The position numbers were made by a program, and so were the translations under genes. This document shows, piece after piece, positions 18,905-27,840 of a DNA stretch of 64,000 bases. The notes under the pieces were generated by a model. The model searched no databases. It was not told the origin of the DNA and saw only the letters and a program-made list of their open reading frames with translations. The DNA is taken from positions 1,984,001-2,048,000 of the forward strand of contig NZ_LT635455.1 in NCBI RefSeq assembly GCF_900119915.1, given 5' to 3'. The stretch comes from Olsenella timonensis. Lineage in GTDB: Bacteria; Actinomycetota; Coriobacteriia; Coriobacteriales; Atopobiaceae. Within the stretch, counting starts at the first letter, position 1, and every line of letters starts with the position of its first letter.

Positions 18905-21850
18905 ATGGCAGAGAGCAACGGCGCGACGATCGAGGCGATGCTGCCGCCCACGGCGCCGACGGAGGTCCGCGAGCGCTACCTGAGCCTCGCCCGCCGCGCG
19001 GCGGCGGCCGACTTCGGGCCGCTCGAGGAGGACGTGGTGGTCATCGACACCGAGACCACCGGGCTCTCGTTCAAGGACTGCGACCTCATAGAGATCTCCG
19101 CCGCGCGTCTCAGCGGGCGCGAGGTCGTCGAGCGCTTCGAGACCTTCGTGGACCCGGGCACGCCGATTCCTCCCGAGATAGAGCGCCTGACCGGCATCCG
19201 CAGCATCGACGTCGCCGGCGCCCCCGACGCCCGGACCGCCGTGGTGGCCCTCGCGGACTTTGTCGCCGGCAGCCCCGTCCTGGCGCACAACGCCACGTTC
19301 GACCGGACCTTCATCGAGGCGGTTCCCGGCGGGGCCGACGTGAGCGACACCTGGATCGACACGCTCTCGCTCTCGAGGATCGCGCTGCCGCTGCTCTCCA
19401 CCCACCGTCTCGCCGACATGGCCGAGGCCTTCGGGTGCGCCGCGGTCACGCATCGGTCGTCTGACGACGTGGACGCGCTCTGCGGCATGTGGCCGATTCT
19501 GCTGCGCGCCCTCGCGGACCTGCCGCGGGGGCTCCTCGCGCGCCTGGCGTCGATGCACCCCGAGGTCGACTGGCCGTTCCGCCCGGTGTTCTCGTATCTT
19601 GCCGGCCCGGGGTCCGCCGAGCTCGACGCACGGCCCTTCTCGCTGCGCGAGGTCCGCGGCGCGCTGGTCGCCACGCTCGGGGGCGACCAGCGCGCGGACG
19701 CGGCGTCCCTGGAGCACAGGTGGGCGCCGAGCGCGGGGGAGGTCGAGCGGGAGTTCGCCCCGGGCGGGGCAGTCTCGCGCATGTACGACCGCATGGAGAC
19801 CCGGCCCGAGCAGGTGGCGATGGCGCGCGAGGTGGCGGAGGCGCTGGCCACGGGCACGCACCGGGCCATCGAGGCGGGGACGGGTGTGGGCAAGTCCGTT
19901 GCCTACCTGCTGCCCGAGGCCCTCTACGCGCTGCGAAACCACGTGAGCGTCGGGGTGGCAACCAAGACCAACGCCCTGACCGACCAGCTCGTCTCGCACG
20001 AGCTGCCGGCGCTCTCGGAGGCGCTCGGCGGGGGGCTCACCTACACCAGCCTGAAGGGATACGAGCACTATCCCTGCCTGCGCCGCCTGGACCGCGCCGC
20101 GGAGGACCCCCTGCCGCTCTCGGAGGTCCCGCATGACGGGCGCTCCGACAACGCCGTCTCCTGCGACATGCTCACGGCGATCGCGGTGACCTACGCCTTT
20201 GCGTGCCAGGCCCCCGAGGGGGACCTCGACGCGCTGGGCATCCGATGGCGCTACGTGCCCCGCGGCATGCTCACGGTCTCGTCGGGCGAGTGCCTGCGCG
20301 GACGCTGCCCGTACTTCTCGGGAACGTGCCTTCTGCACGGCGCCCGCCGCCGCGCGGGGTGCTCGGACGTGGTGGTGACCAACCACTCGCTGCTCCTGTG
20401 CGACGTCGAGGCCGAGGGGAGGATTCTCCCCCCGATACGCGACTGGGTGGTCGACGAGGCGCACGGCTTTGAGTCGGAGGCTCGCAGGCAGTGGGCCGTC
20501 GAGGTCTCCGGCGCCGACGCGCGCGCCGTGCTCGAGCGCCTCGGCGGCACGCAGACCGGCGCGCTGCACGCCGCGATGGTCGAGGCGATGGGGCTTGAGG
20601 GCTCCACGCCCATGGTGGGCCTGCTCGCGAAGGCCGCGGCCTCCGCGTCTCGCTCCGCCGCGGCCCTGGGGGACCTGTTTGCGGCGGTGCACGGGCTCGC
20701 GGCGCTGGCCCGAGGCGACGGCGGCTACGACACGGTGACGCTGTGGCTGGACGCGACGGCACGCGCAAGCGAGGAATGGGCGGCGGTGCGCGACGCCGCC
20801 GCCGGCGCCGAGGACGCCCTGGACGAGACCGTGCGCACCCTCGCGGACGCCTCCGCGGCAATGGAGGCGCAGGCGCCGCAGCAGGCGACCGACCTCGCGG
20901 ACTACGCCCGCGAGCTGCGCGACCTTCTCGCCGGCATACGACTCGTCTGCGAGGGATCGGACGAGAGCTACGTCTACTCGGCGCAGCTCGCACGGAGCCG
21001 CCGCCGCATGGCGGGCGAGCGGCTGGTGGCCGAGAAGCTCGACGTGGGCGCCGACCTCGCGAGCCGCTGGCTGCCCGAAATGGAGAGCGTCGTCTTCACC
21101 TCGGCCACCATCGCGGTGGGTGACGACTTTGCGCACTTCGACCGCGGCGTGGGGCTGTCCGCGCTGCCGGACGGCGCGCATCGTGACGTGCGGCTGGACT
21201 CCAGCTTTGACTTTGACGCCCACATGTCCGTGGTGGTGACCGGGGACCTGCCGGCGCCGAGCGAGCGAGGCTACCTCGAGGCGCTCACGGAGCTGCTCCT
21301 CGACGTGCACACGGCCATGGGTGGGTCGGTCCTGACGCTGTTCACCAACAGGCGCGACATGGAGCGCGTCTATGACGCGCTGCGGCCGCGCCTCGCCGCG
21401 GCCGGGCTCGACCTCGCATGCCAGGAGCGGGGCAGCTCGCCGCGACGGCTGCGCCAGCGCTTCATGGCCGAGAAGAGCCTCTCGCTGCTGGCGCTGCGCT
21501 CGTTCTGGGAGGGGTTCGACGCGGCCGGGGACACGCTGCGCTGCGTGGTCATCCCCAAGCTGCCCTTTGCGAGCCCGACCGACCCGCTCGTCCGCGAGCG
21601 CGAGGCGCGCGAGGAGCGCGCCTGGTGGCGCTACTCGCTGCCGGAGGCCGTGCTGTCGGTGAAGCAGGCCGCCGGGCGCCTCATCCGCAGCGCGACGGAC
21701 ACTGGCGTGCTCGTGCTGGCCGACTCCCGCGTGGCGAGCAAGCGCTACGGGAGCCTGTTCGTGAAGTCGCTGCCGTCAAGCAACGTCTCCCGGCTCGAGG
21801 CGGCCAACGTCGGGCGTTACCTCAGGATCTGGCGCGCGAGCCACGAGTGA
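18905..21850 (+). CDS. DinG-type helicase with N-terminal DEDD exonuclease
   Basis: The protein (981 aa) fuses a DnaQ-like exonuclease (VIDTETTG with Asp48 and Glu50; HNATFDRTFIE) to an XPD/DinG-type superfamily 2 helicase. Walker A is EAGTGVGKS (about 322-330), and four cysteines of an iron-sulfur cluster follow in GECLRGRCPYFSGTCLLHG. The DEAH box is VVDEAH, and the C-terminal motif VI is KQAAGRLIRS. Such fusions are common in Firmicutes and Actinobacteria and are thought to act in DNA repair. The gene starts 3 bp after ddl, so they are probably co-transcribed. Confidence 0.92.
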   Translation: MAESNGATIEAMLPPTAPTEVRERYLSLARRAAAADFGPLEEDVVVIDTETTGLSFKDCDLIEISAARLSGREVVERFETFVDPGTPIPPEIERLTGIRSIDVAGAPDARTAVVALADFVAGSPVLAHNATFDRTFIEAVPGGADVSDTWIDTLSLSRIALPLLSTHRLADMAEAFGCAAVTHRSSDDVDALCGMWPILLRALADLPRGLLARLASMHPEVDWPFRPVFSYLAGPGSAELDARPFSLREVRGALVATLGGDQRADAASLEHRWAPSAGEVEREFAPGGAVSRMYDRMETRPEQVAMAREVAEALATGTHRAIEAGTGVGKSVAYLLPEALYALRNHVSVGVATKTNALTDQLVSHELPALSEALGGGLTYTSLKGYEHYPCLRRLDRAAEDPLPLSEVPHDGRSDNAVSCDMLTAIAVTYAFACQAPEGDLDALGIRWRYVPRGMLTVSSGECLRGRCPYFSGTCLLHGARRRAGCSDVVVTNHSLLLCDVEAEGRILPPIRDWVVDEAHGFESEARRQWAVEVSGADARAVLERLGGTQTGALHAAMVEAMGLEGSTPMVGLLAKAAASASRSAAALGDLFAAVHGLAALARGDGGYDTVTLWLDATARASEEWAAVRDAAAGAEDALDETVRTLADASAAMEAQAPQQATDLADYARELRDLLAGIRLVCEGSDESYVYSAQLARSRRRMAGERLVAEKLDVGADLASRWLPEMESVVFTSATIAVGDDFAHFDRGVGLSALPDGAHRDVRLDSSFDFDAHMSVVVTGDLPAPSERGYLEALTELLLDVHTAMGGSVLTLFTNRRDMERVYDALRPRLAAAGLDLACQERGSSPRRLRQRFMAEKSLSLLALRSFWEGFDAAGDTLRCVVIPKLPFASPTDPLVREREAREERAWWRYSLPEAVLSVKQAAGRLIRSATDTGVLVLADSRVASKRYGSLFVKSLPSSNVSRLEAANVGRYLRIWRASHE

Positions 21851-22823
21851 GGGCGCCGTCCTCCGGAGCGCCCTCGTTCGTCTCCTCGTCGCAGGGGCGG
21901 GAGAGCTGCTCGCGGGCATACGCCTTGGCCCGCCCCATGACCTCGGCGTCGTCGCATCGCACCGTCCCACCGCAGGCGGCGACCATGCGCGGTAGCCACG
22001 AGCCCCCGTAGTAGGGGGTCTCCGCCTCCACGGGAACCGTCCCCGGCTCCGTGGTCACGCGCAGGTCGTGCCAGGCGAGGAGGTCGAGATAGCGCTCGTC
22101 CCCAAACGTCAGGCGAACCATGTGCGCGCTCCCCTCGGCGCGCGGGGGCCGGTCGTGCGGCAGGCTCGCGCCGATCCTCGTGTCGGCCATGCGGTCGACG
22201 CGGAAGGTGCGCTCGCCGCCGCGGTCGAGGTCGTAGGCGTCCAGAAGCCAGGCGCCGTCGTCGCCCCTGAGCCCGAGGGGCGCCACCCGGCGACGCGCGG
22301 CCTCGGCGTCGTCGGGCTTGCGGTAGTCGAAGGAGAGCTCGCGGCGCCCCGCCAGCGCCCTGCCGCACGCCGCGAGCGTTGCGGCAAGCCCGCCGGTCCC
22401 GCTCTCGCCGGCCATGAGGAGGCGGACCAGGCGCTCGTCGACCGGGGGCGTCGAGAGCGATCCCTCGAGCGCGCCGCGCAGGGGGTCGTCCCCCGGCACC
22501 CCGAGCCGCTCGAGCGCGGCCGCGAGGGCGAGCGACTCGTCGCGGGTGAGCCTGAGGCGCCGACCGTGGGCGCCGACCGCCCCCACGAGCGTGAGGCACT
22601 CGCCGTCCTCGGCGAGCGGCAGCCCCGCTCCCTCCACGAGCGTCGACGAGAGGACCAGGCCGACGAGCTTCTCGGCACGCTCGTGGCTCACGCCCAGGCG
22701 CTCCGCCACGGCGTCGACGCTGAGGGAGTCCCCCTCCTCGCTGAGGCTCGCCGCAAGGGCGACGAGCTCGCGCGCCTCGTCGAGCGAGCCCGGCCTGCCC
22801 GCTCGCCCTGCCCTAGGACTCAT
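21822..22823 (-). CDS. WYL-domain transcriptional regulator (PafC-like)
   Basis: This 333-residue regulator has an N-terminal winged helix (LVALAASLSEEGDSLSVDAVAERLGVSHERAEKL, split by a turn), a middle helical part and a C-terminal WYL domain (LLDAYDLDRGGERTFRVDRM). Its start overlaps the stop of the upstream WYL gene by 11 bp. Tandem WYL genes in Actinobacteria are typically PafB/PafC, which activate the mitomycin-type DNA damage response. No proteasome genes are visible here, so the PafBC assignment is tentative. Its 3' end overlaps the end of the convergent helicase gene. Confidence 0.75.
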   Translation of the reverse strand: MSPRAGRAGRPGSLDEARELVALAASLSEEGDSLSVDAVAERLGVSHERAEKLVGLVLSSTLVEGAGLPLAEDGECLTLVGAVGAHGRRLRLTRDESLALAAALERLGVPGDDPLRGALEGSLSTPPVDERLVRLLMAGESGTGGLAATLAACGRALAGRRELSFDYRKPDDAEAARRRVAPLGLRGDDGAWLLDAYDLDRGGERTFRVDRMADTRIGASLPHDRPPRAEGSAHMVRLTFGDERYLDLLAWHDLRVTTEPGTVPVEAETPYYGGSWLPRMVAACGGTVRCDDAEVMGRAKAYAREQLSRPCDEETNEGAPEDGALTRGSRARS

Positions 22824-23778
22824 CGCCGACCGCCCCCTCGAGCGTTGACCGCCAGGCCCGGGCGAGCGACGCCGGCCCGAGGGGCCGCACGCCCATCGCG
22901 ACGGCCCAGCTCGCCGCCGCCGACTCGTCGCTGACGTCGACCTCCCAGGTCAGCCGCCCGTCTGCGCGCGCAAAGACCCCCTGCGCGCCGGCCGCCCGCC
23001 GGACGTCTGCCTCGCGCTCGTCGGGCACTACGAGCCGCGCCGTGTAGGTGGTCGGCCCCATCTGGAACGGGAGGCGCCGCCAGTCGCCCACCGAGAAGTC
23101 GTCGGGGACCGAGAAGCGCATGCCGTCGACCGGCCTCGCGTCCTCGAACCGGTCGACGCGGTAGGTCCTGACGGCGCCGGTCGGCTCGCCCTTGTTGTCG
23201 AGCCGCTCGGCGACGAGGTACAGGGACCCCCTGAGCGAGAAGAACCCGTAGGGGGCGAGGGTGCGCTCCGACCGGCGGCCCCGGGCGTCGACGTAGGCTG
23301 CGTGGACGGCGACCCCGCGCGCCAGGCACCCGCGCAGCGTCCCGAGCTCGCGGGAGGCTCCTTCACCGGGCGCCCTGACCACCGCGAGGGTCTCGGAGAA
23401 GGCGCGGGAGAGCTTGGCGAGCGCGAGCCGCAGCTCGTCCGCGAGCGGGAACGACGGATCGTCCACGAGGGGCCGGCACGCCAGCTCGAGGGCGGCGGCG
23501 TCCGTCGGGGCGAGCTCGGCGCCCCGCGCGAACGAGGCCTCCTCGTCGGCTGCCCACAGCGACTCGCCGACGTCCCGTCGTCGCTCGACGACCGTGACCC
23601 CGCAGCTGGCGAGCAGCTCGCGATCGCGCGAGAACGCCCTCCTGAAGCTGTCGGCGGAGAGCCCCGGGTAGTGTGCTCGGGCGATCTCCGACGAGGGGAT
23701 GGGCCTCGTCGCACTCATGAAGTCGAGCGCGAGGGAGCAGATTCTTCTCGCCCTCTCGTCGTCGCGCGTGAGCCTCAC
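22813..23778 (-). CDS. WYL-domain transcriptional regulator (PafB-like)
   Basis: The gene encodes about 321 residues from GTG at 23778, which follows AGGGGGGG; the frame stays open further upstream, but that stretch is the antisense of the M28-like gene. An N-terminal helix-turn-helix (IPSSEIARAHYPGLSADSFRR) and a C-terminal WYL domain (LYLVAERLDNKGEPTG...VRTYRVDRFED) are visible. It forms a two-gene leftward operon with the second WYL gene and is divergent from the M28-like gene. Confidence 0.75.
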   Translation of the reverse strand: MRLTRDDERARRICSLALDFMSATRPIPSSEIARAHYPGLSADSFRRAFSRDRELLASCGVTVVERRRDVGESLWAADEEASFARGAELAPTDAAALELACRPLVDDPSFPLADELRLALAKLSRAFSETLAVVRAPGEGASRELGTLRGCLARGVAVHAAYVDARGRRSERTLAPYGFFSLRGSLYLVAERLDNKGEPTGAVRTYRVDRFEDARPVDGMRFSVPDDFSVGDWRRLPFQMGPTTYTARLVVPDEREADVRRAAGAQGVFARADGRLTWEVDVSDESAAASWAVAMGVRPLGPASLARAWRSTLEGAVGDES

Positions 23779-23925
23779 GGTCCCCCCCCTCCCGTCCGCT
23801 TGTCCCGATGGTTGAGCAGCCGCTTGAGTCTTTCCTGCGTAGTGCGGTAACAAGACGTATACTCTTTGAATTGTATGCACGGCTCGTGACGAACGCGCGC
23901 GACACTTGCGAAAAGGATGCTTCAC

Positions 23926-26094
23926 ATGGCCATGACACATGACTACCTCGAGTTCCTCGACGAGAGAATCGGCATCTCCCCGACCAACAGCGAGGAGGAG
24001 CTCCAGGCTGCGGAGGTCATCTCCGATCTCATGGGCCAGCACAACGTCGAGGCGAGCATCGAGGAGTTCGACGAGCCCCTGGTGTCCGGCCTCGTTCCGG
24101 CTGTCCTCGCCTTTGCGTGCCTTCTCGGCATGGTGTTGGTCGGAGTGGGCGTTCTGCCGCTCACGCTGATCGGCTTCGTGCTCGCCGTCGCCCCGGCGGC
24201 CCTGTCCGTCGCCCGCCTCTTCGGCCGTGCCCCGCGCCTCACGCTGGGGCCGCGTGCCCAGAGCCAGAACGTCGTGGCGGTCCACCGTGCGACGGGTCCC
24301 CTCGTCACCAAGGGGAGCCGAACCATCGTCGTCGCCGCCCACTACGACTCCCCGCGCGAGAACTTCCTCTACTCCACGCCGCTCGCCCCCTATCTCTCGC
24401 TCGCCGGCCGGCTCAGCGTGCCGTGCTCGTTCGGCGTCGCGGCATGCGCCCTCATCCAACTGATGGGCTTCCTGCCCGCCCCCTTCCGCCTGGTCGTGTG
24501 GATAGTCGGCATCATTGCCGCCGTCCCCGCCGTGATTCCCGCCGTCGGCGCCGTCGCCGAGCGCACGGCGCCCTGCACCGACGGCGCCAACGACAACAAG
24601 GCCGCCGTCGCTGCGATGCTCGGCGTGCTCGAGAACGTCCGCCCGAGCGGCGCCAAGCCCAAGGCCCGGCCGGTGCCCGTCACCGCCGAGCAGCAGGAGG
24701 CCGAGGGGGACGATCGCCCCGAGGCGGCCGCCGAGGCGCCAGAGCAGTTCGTCGAGACGTACGAGACGGAGCCTGTCATCGGGGTGCGCCATGGCGAGCA
24801 GGTTCTGAGGGAGCTCGCGATCCTGCCCGAGTCCTGTGAGATCGAGTACGTGGCGCCCGCCCGCACGGTCGTGCGTCGCCCGTCCCCGGCGGCCACCTCC
24901 GAGCTGGGGCCCACGGGGGTCGTCATCCGCGCCGACGAGGCCTCGTCCGAGCCTTCCGAGGAGGAGGCTGCGGTCACGCGTGCCGACGAGCCGCTTCCCC
25001 GCGCCGACGAGGACGTCCCCTCCGAGGGCCAGGAAGACCCCGACCGCGAGGAGCTCCTGTCCACGGGGCGCTTCGAGATCGTGATGGACGACGGCAGCCA
25101 GGGCGTCGGCCCCAAGGACACCTCGGGCCTCTCCGCCATGGACGAGGACCTCGACGCCGATGCGACCCGCCCCTCCGCGCCGCTCGAGCGTCCGGACGCC
25201 CCGAGCGACCCCGAGTGGGGCAAGACCAGCTTCCGGCCGCAGCTCTCGAGCGTCGCCCGCCGCGCCTCGCTCTTCGACCTCCCCGACCCCTCTGCGGGCG
25301 AGGTCGACCCGTTCGCCACCGACCCCAACGCCACGCGCGTTCAGGCCCCGACCCCGGCAGCCCCCGCCCCCGACGACGTCGTCGTGGCGGAGCCCCTGGA
25401 GACGATCGGCTCCTCGGGGGAGGAGCCCGAGGGCGCCGAGCGCCCGCGCGGGGGCAGGCGCCAGGGCGGCCTCAGGTCCCTGCTTGGCAAGTTCCGCGGC
25501 AAGGCGGGCGACGGCGATGACGGCGACGGGTCCGACCGCGGCTGGCGCGGCGGCGCCGCCACGCGCGGGGGCCTGCGCCTCGTGGACGAAGACGAGCAGC
25601 CGAGTGACGAGGAGCTTCGCGACGCCGTTCTCTCCCTCTCCGACGACGAGCTGCTCGCACATGACATCTGGTTCGTCGCCCTGGGTGGTTCCTCGCTCGA
25701 CCACGCCGGAATGCGCGCCTTTCTCGCTCGCCACCGCTCCGAGATACGGGGCTGCTTCGTGGTCAACCTGGACTGCGTGGGCGCCGGCCATCTCGTCGCC
25801 CTCAAGAACGAGGGGCTGGAGGAGACGCGCCGCGCCGACCGCAGGGTCATCCGTCTCCTCTCCGGGGCGGCGGCAGACCTGCACGTCGAGCTCGGTCAGG
25901 AGACGCACGACTGGGCGGACACCGACGCTACCCCCGCCATGCGCTCGTCGCTTCGCGCCGTCACCATCATGGGTCTCGACGGCAACGGCCTGCCCGCGCT
26001 CTCCCGCACGTCCGAGGACGTGATCGAGAACGTGAACGGAGACCAGGCGGCCAAGGTCGCCGAGGTCGTCACCGAGATGATTCGTCGCTCGTAG
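23926..26094 (+). CDS. M28-family peptidase-like membrane protein, active site degenerate
   Basis: The protein has about 722 residues from ATG at 23926, 8 nt after AAAAGGA. Two hydrophobic regions (about 55-92 and 164-210) are membrane segments. The M28 zinc-peptidase scaffold is recognisable: His139 in AAHYDSP, Asp223 in DGANDNKAAV and Asp in VNLDCVGAG. The catalytic/ligand Glu-Glu pair of the family is replaced by Ser-Ser (ALGGSSLDHAG, about 589). The final His position reads DTDATPA instead of DH-x-P. A disordered acidic/Pro-rich insertion of roughly 350 residues splits the domain. It may be a non-catalytic scaffold or regulator. It is monocistronic and divergent from the WYL pair. Confidence 0.75.
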   Translation: MAMTHDYLEFLDERIGISPTNSEEELQAAEVISDLMGQHNVEASIEEFDEPLVSGLVPAVLAFACLLGMVLVGVGVLPLTLIGFVLAVAPAALSVARLFGRAPRLTLGPRAQSQNVVAVHRATGPLVTKGSRTIVVAAHYDSPRENFLYSTPLAPYLSLAGRLSVPCSFGVAACALIQLMGFLPAPFRLVVWIVGIIAAVPAVIPAVGAVAERTAPCTDGANDNKAAVAAMLGVLENVRPSGAKPKARPVPVTAEQQEAEGDDRPEAAAEAPEQFVETYETEPVIGVRHGEQVLRELAILPESCEIEYVAPARTVVRRPSPAATSELGPTGVVIRADEASSEPSEEEAAVTRADEPLPRADEDVPSEGQEDPDREELLSTGRFEIVMDDGSQGVGPKDTSGLSAMDEDLDADATRPSAPLERPDAPSDPEWGKTSFRPQLSSVARRASLFDLPDPSAGEVDPFATDPNATRVQAPTPAAPAPDDVVVAEPLETIGSSGEEPEGAERPRGGRRQGGLRSLLGKFRGKAGDGDDGDGSDRGWRGGAATRGGLRLVDEDEQPSDEELRDAVLSLSDDELLAHDIWFVALGGSSLDHAGMRAFLARHRSEIRGCFVVNLDCVGAGHLVALKNEGLEETRRADRRVIRLLSGAAADLHVELGQETHDWADTDATPAMRSSLRAVTIMGLDGNGLPALSRTSEDVIENVNGDQAAKVAEVVTEMIRRS

Positions 26095-26585
26095 TCGTTA
26101 TTCGGTTGTCTACACGGCGATGCGGGTCCTGCCGGCGTGCCCTATCGCCGGCGGGCTCCCGCCGCCCGGGACATCACCCCCTCTCGGGCACGAGCGCGGT
26201 CCGCGGCCTCTCCCTGTGCCGCCCTCGCGCGACCGCGCGTCTTCTCGAGTCCGTCCTGCAGCCAGTCCGTCCGACACAGAGCCTCCCATCCTCGCGTTGA
26301 GGGGTCTCACGCTACTCAGGCGCGCTTTCCCGAATTACCCGCTGGCGTGCAGATGACATCCAGGCCCCGGACACCTGGCCTTCGGGCCGATGCGGCGACG
26401 TCGCCGCGCCCCATGTCGACGCCCCTGGCCGCGCTGACCGACGCCTCCCGCCGCGGCCCTCTCCCTCGCAGCCCGTCACAGAGTCTCCATCGGGCCTCTC
26501 GCGCCGCTCGTGTGGATTCCGCGCACCTTGCCAGGCCCCGACGGGGCAGGGTATACTCTCATGTGCGCCGAGAGGCGCCACAGTC
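26095..26585. other. Gene-free region upstream of the ICE junction
   Basis: This stretch of about 490 bp is G/C-rich and has no convincing gene. Near its start, CCTGCCGGCG and CGCCGGCGGG form a GC-rich imperfect hairpin that may end the M28-like transcript. Two partly similar segments (around 26273-26285 and 26475-26490, both containing CACAGAG-CTCC) hint at an old duplication. Its last 60 bp hold the tRNA-Gly promoter. Confidence 0.5.
26528..26557 (+). promoter_or_regulatory. Promoter of the interrupted tRNA-Gly gene
   Basis: TTGCCA (26528-26533) and TATACT (26552-26557) with an 18-bp spacer lie about 28 bp upstream of the tRNA 5' end. The promoter now reads into the left end of the ICE. 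Confidence 0.7.
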
Positions 26586-26622
26586 GCGGGCATCGCCAAG
26601 TGGTAAGGCATCAGCTTCCCAA
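26586..26622 (+). pseudogene. 5' half of tRNA-Gly (CCC), left attachment site of the ICE
   Basis: The sequence GCGGGCATCGCCAAG onward gives a standard tRNA-Gly acceptor 5' strand, D-arm (GCC...GGC) and anticodon 5' strand TCAGC with loop TTCCCAA (anticodon CCC). After the loop the expected complementary strand GCTGA is missing; the sequence continues TCGAGCGAGC instead. No T-arm or acceptor 3' strand follows. The gene is therefore cut at the anticodon loop, as expected for attL of an element that integrates there. The 3' half should lie at the right junction beyond this window. Confidence 0.8.
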
Positions 26623-27015
26623 TCGAGCGAGCAAGAGAACGCGAACGCAACCAAAGCAATCCATAATCAAATAAGACCAGTTAGAACGCCCTGTTTTCGC
26701 AACGGGCGTTTTTTCGTGGGCTCTCGCGCAACCGGAACAACGCGCGTTTTTTCCGAATCGGTTCCGAGCGCAAGGCACCATCCCCATACGCTGGCGCCTG
26801 CAAACAGGGGGCTCGCAAAGCCGACACCGAGGCGCGCCCCACGTTCGCCAAACCGCCGCCGCGCGCCTCCGCCACAGACACGGAAGCGTGGCCGCGCCGA
26901 AGCCCTGTGCGGCGTCTGCTCGCTTATGTGCGCATCGCGGAGGAAGACCGGCGCTCTCGTCCGGATGTTCCTCCCGTACCTGAATCCCAAAACAATCGGA
27001 AGGAGCGTGGGAGCC
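26623..27015. other. ICE left-end region with terminator-like hairpin
   Basis: No gene is supported in these roughly 390 bp. AACGCCC at about 26687 pairs with GGGCGTT at about 26704, followed by TTTT, giving an intrinsic terminator. It may protect parA and the ICE from the orphan tRNA promoter. The rest is G/C-rich and presumably includes the parA promoter and integrase arm sites, which I cannot identify. Confidence 0.5.
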
Positions 27016-27840
27016 ATGTGCCCATGCAAGGTCCTGGCGATAGCGAACCAGAAGGGAGGGACGGGCAAGACCACGACGGCGGCGAGCCTGGGCGTCGCCC
27101 TCGCGATGCGCGGCAAGCGCGTCCTGCTCGTCGACGCCGATCCGCAGGGGGACCTCACCACCTCGCTCGGATGGAACCCGGACGAGCTCGAGGTGACGCT
27201 CGCCACCCATCTCGAGCACGCCGTCCTCGACGAGTCCTTTCCCCACCGCGCGGGCATCCTGAGCCATGCGGAGGGCGTGGACCTGATGCCCGCCAACATC
27301 GAGCTCTCGGGGACCGAGGTGGCGCTCGTGAACGCCATGAGCCGCGAGCACGCCATGCGCTCGTGGCTCGACCGCGCGAAGCGCGGCTACGACTTCGCGA
27401 TCATCGACTGCCCGCCGTCGCTCGGGATGATGACCATCAACGCGCTCACGGCGGCGGACGGGGTGATCGTCCCGGTACAGGCCCAGTACCTCCCGGCGAA
27501 GGGGATGACCCAGCTCATCAAGACCGTGAACCGCGTGCGGAGGCACATCAACCCCGGGCTGCGCATCGAAGGCGTCGTGCTCACGCTCGTAGACGCGCGT
27601 ACGAACCTCGCGCGCCAGGTGGAGAGGAGCATCCGCGGCTCGTACGGGGAGGCCCTGCGCGTGTACGAGGCCACAATCCCCGTCGCCGTCAAGGCGGCGG
27701 AGAGCAGCGCCTACGGGAAGAGCGTGTTCGCCTACGACGCCTCGGGAAAGGTCGCGCGGGCCTATGCCCGCCTCGCGAGGGAGGTGAGCGGGGTTGGCCC
27801 GAAGTCGAGAGATCCCCATCAGCCTCCCGTCGGTCGATGA
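27016..27840 (+). CDS. ICE ParA-family partition ATPase
   Basis: This ParA/Soj-type ATPase has about 274 residues. It has KGGTGKTT near residue 13, DADPQGDLTTSLGW, and DCPPSLGMMTINAL. The start ATG is chosen because the family motif begins a few residues later and AGGAG lies about 10 nt upstream. It is much closer to plasmid/ICE ParA proteins than to the chromosomal ParA of this window. It overlaps the ICE parB by about 47 bp. It likely stabilises the excised or replicating circular form. Confidence 0.9.
   Translation: MCPCKVLAIANQKGGTGKTTTAASLGVALAMRGKRVLLVDADPQGDLTTSLGWNPDELEVTLATHLEHAVLDESFPHRAGILSHAEGVDLMPANIELSGTEVALVNAMSREHAMRSWLDRAKRGYDFAIIDCPPSLGMMTINALTAADGVIVPVQAQYLPAKGMTQLIKTVNRVRRHINPGLRIEGVVLTLVDARTNLARQVERSIRGSYGEALRVYEATIPVAVKAAESSAYGKSVFAYDASGKVARAYARLAREVSGVGPKSRDPHQPPVGR

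Noticed and set aside
17900-21310. 1136-aa antisense frame over ddl and the helicase gene
   Set aside because: Composition is a G/C-rich shadow (His/Arg/Gly/Ala) and it lies opposite two clearly conserved genes.
26137-27015. N-terminal extension of the ICE ParA through the tRNA-Gly fragment
   Set aside because: The open frame crosses a tRNA remnant and a terminator; the ParA family begins just before KGGTGKTT.
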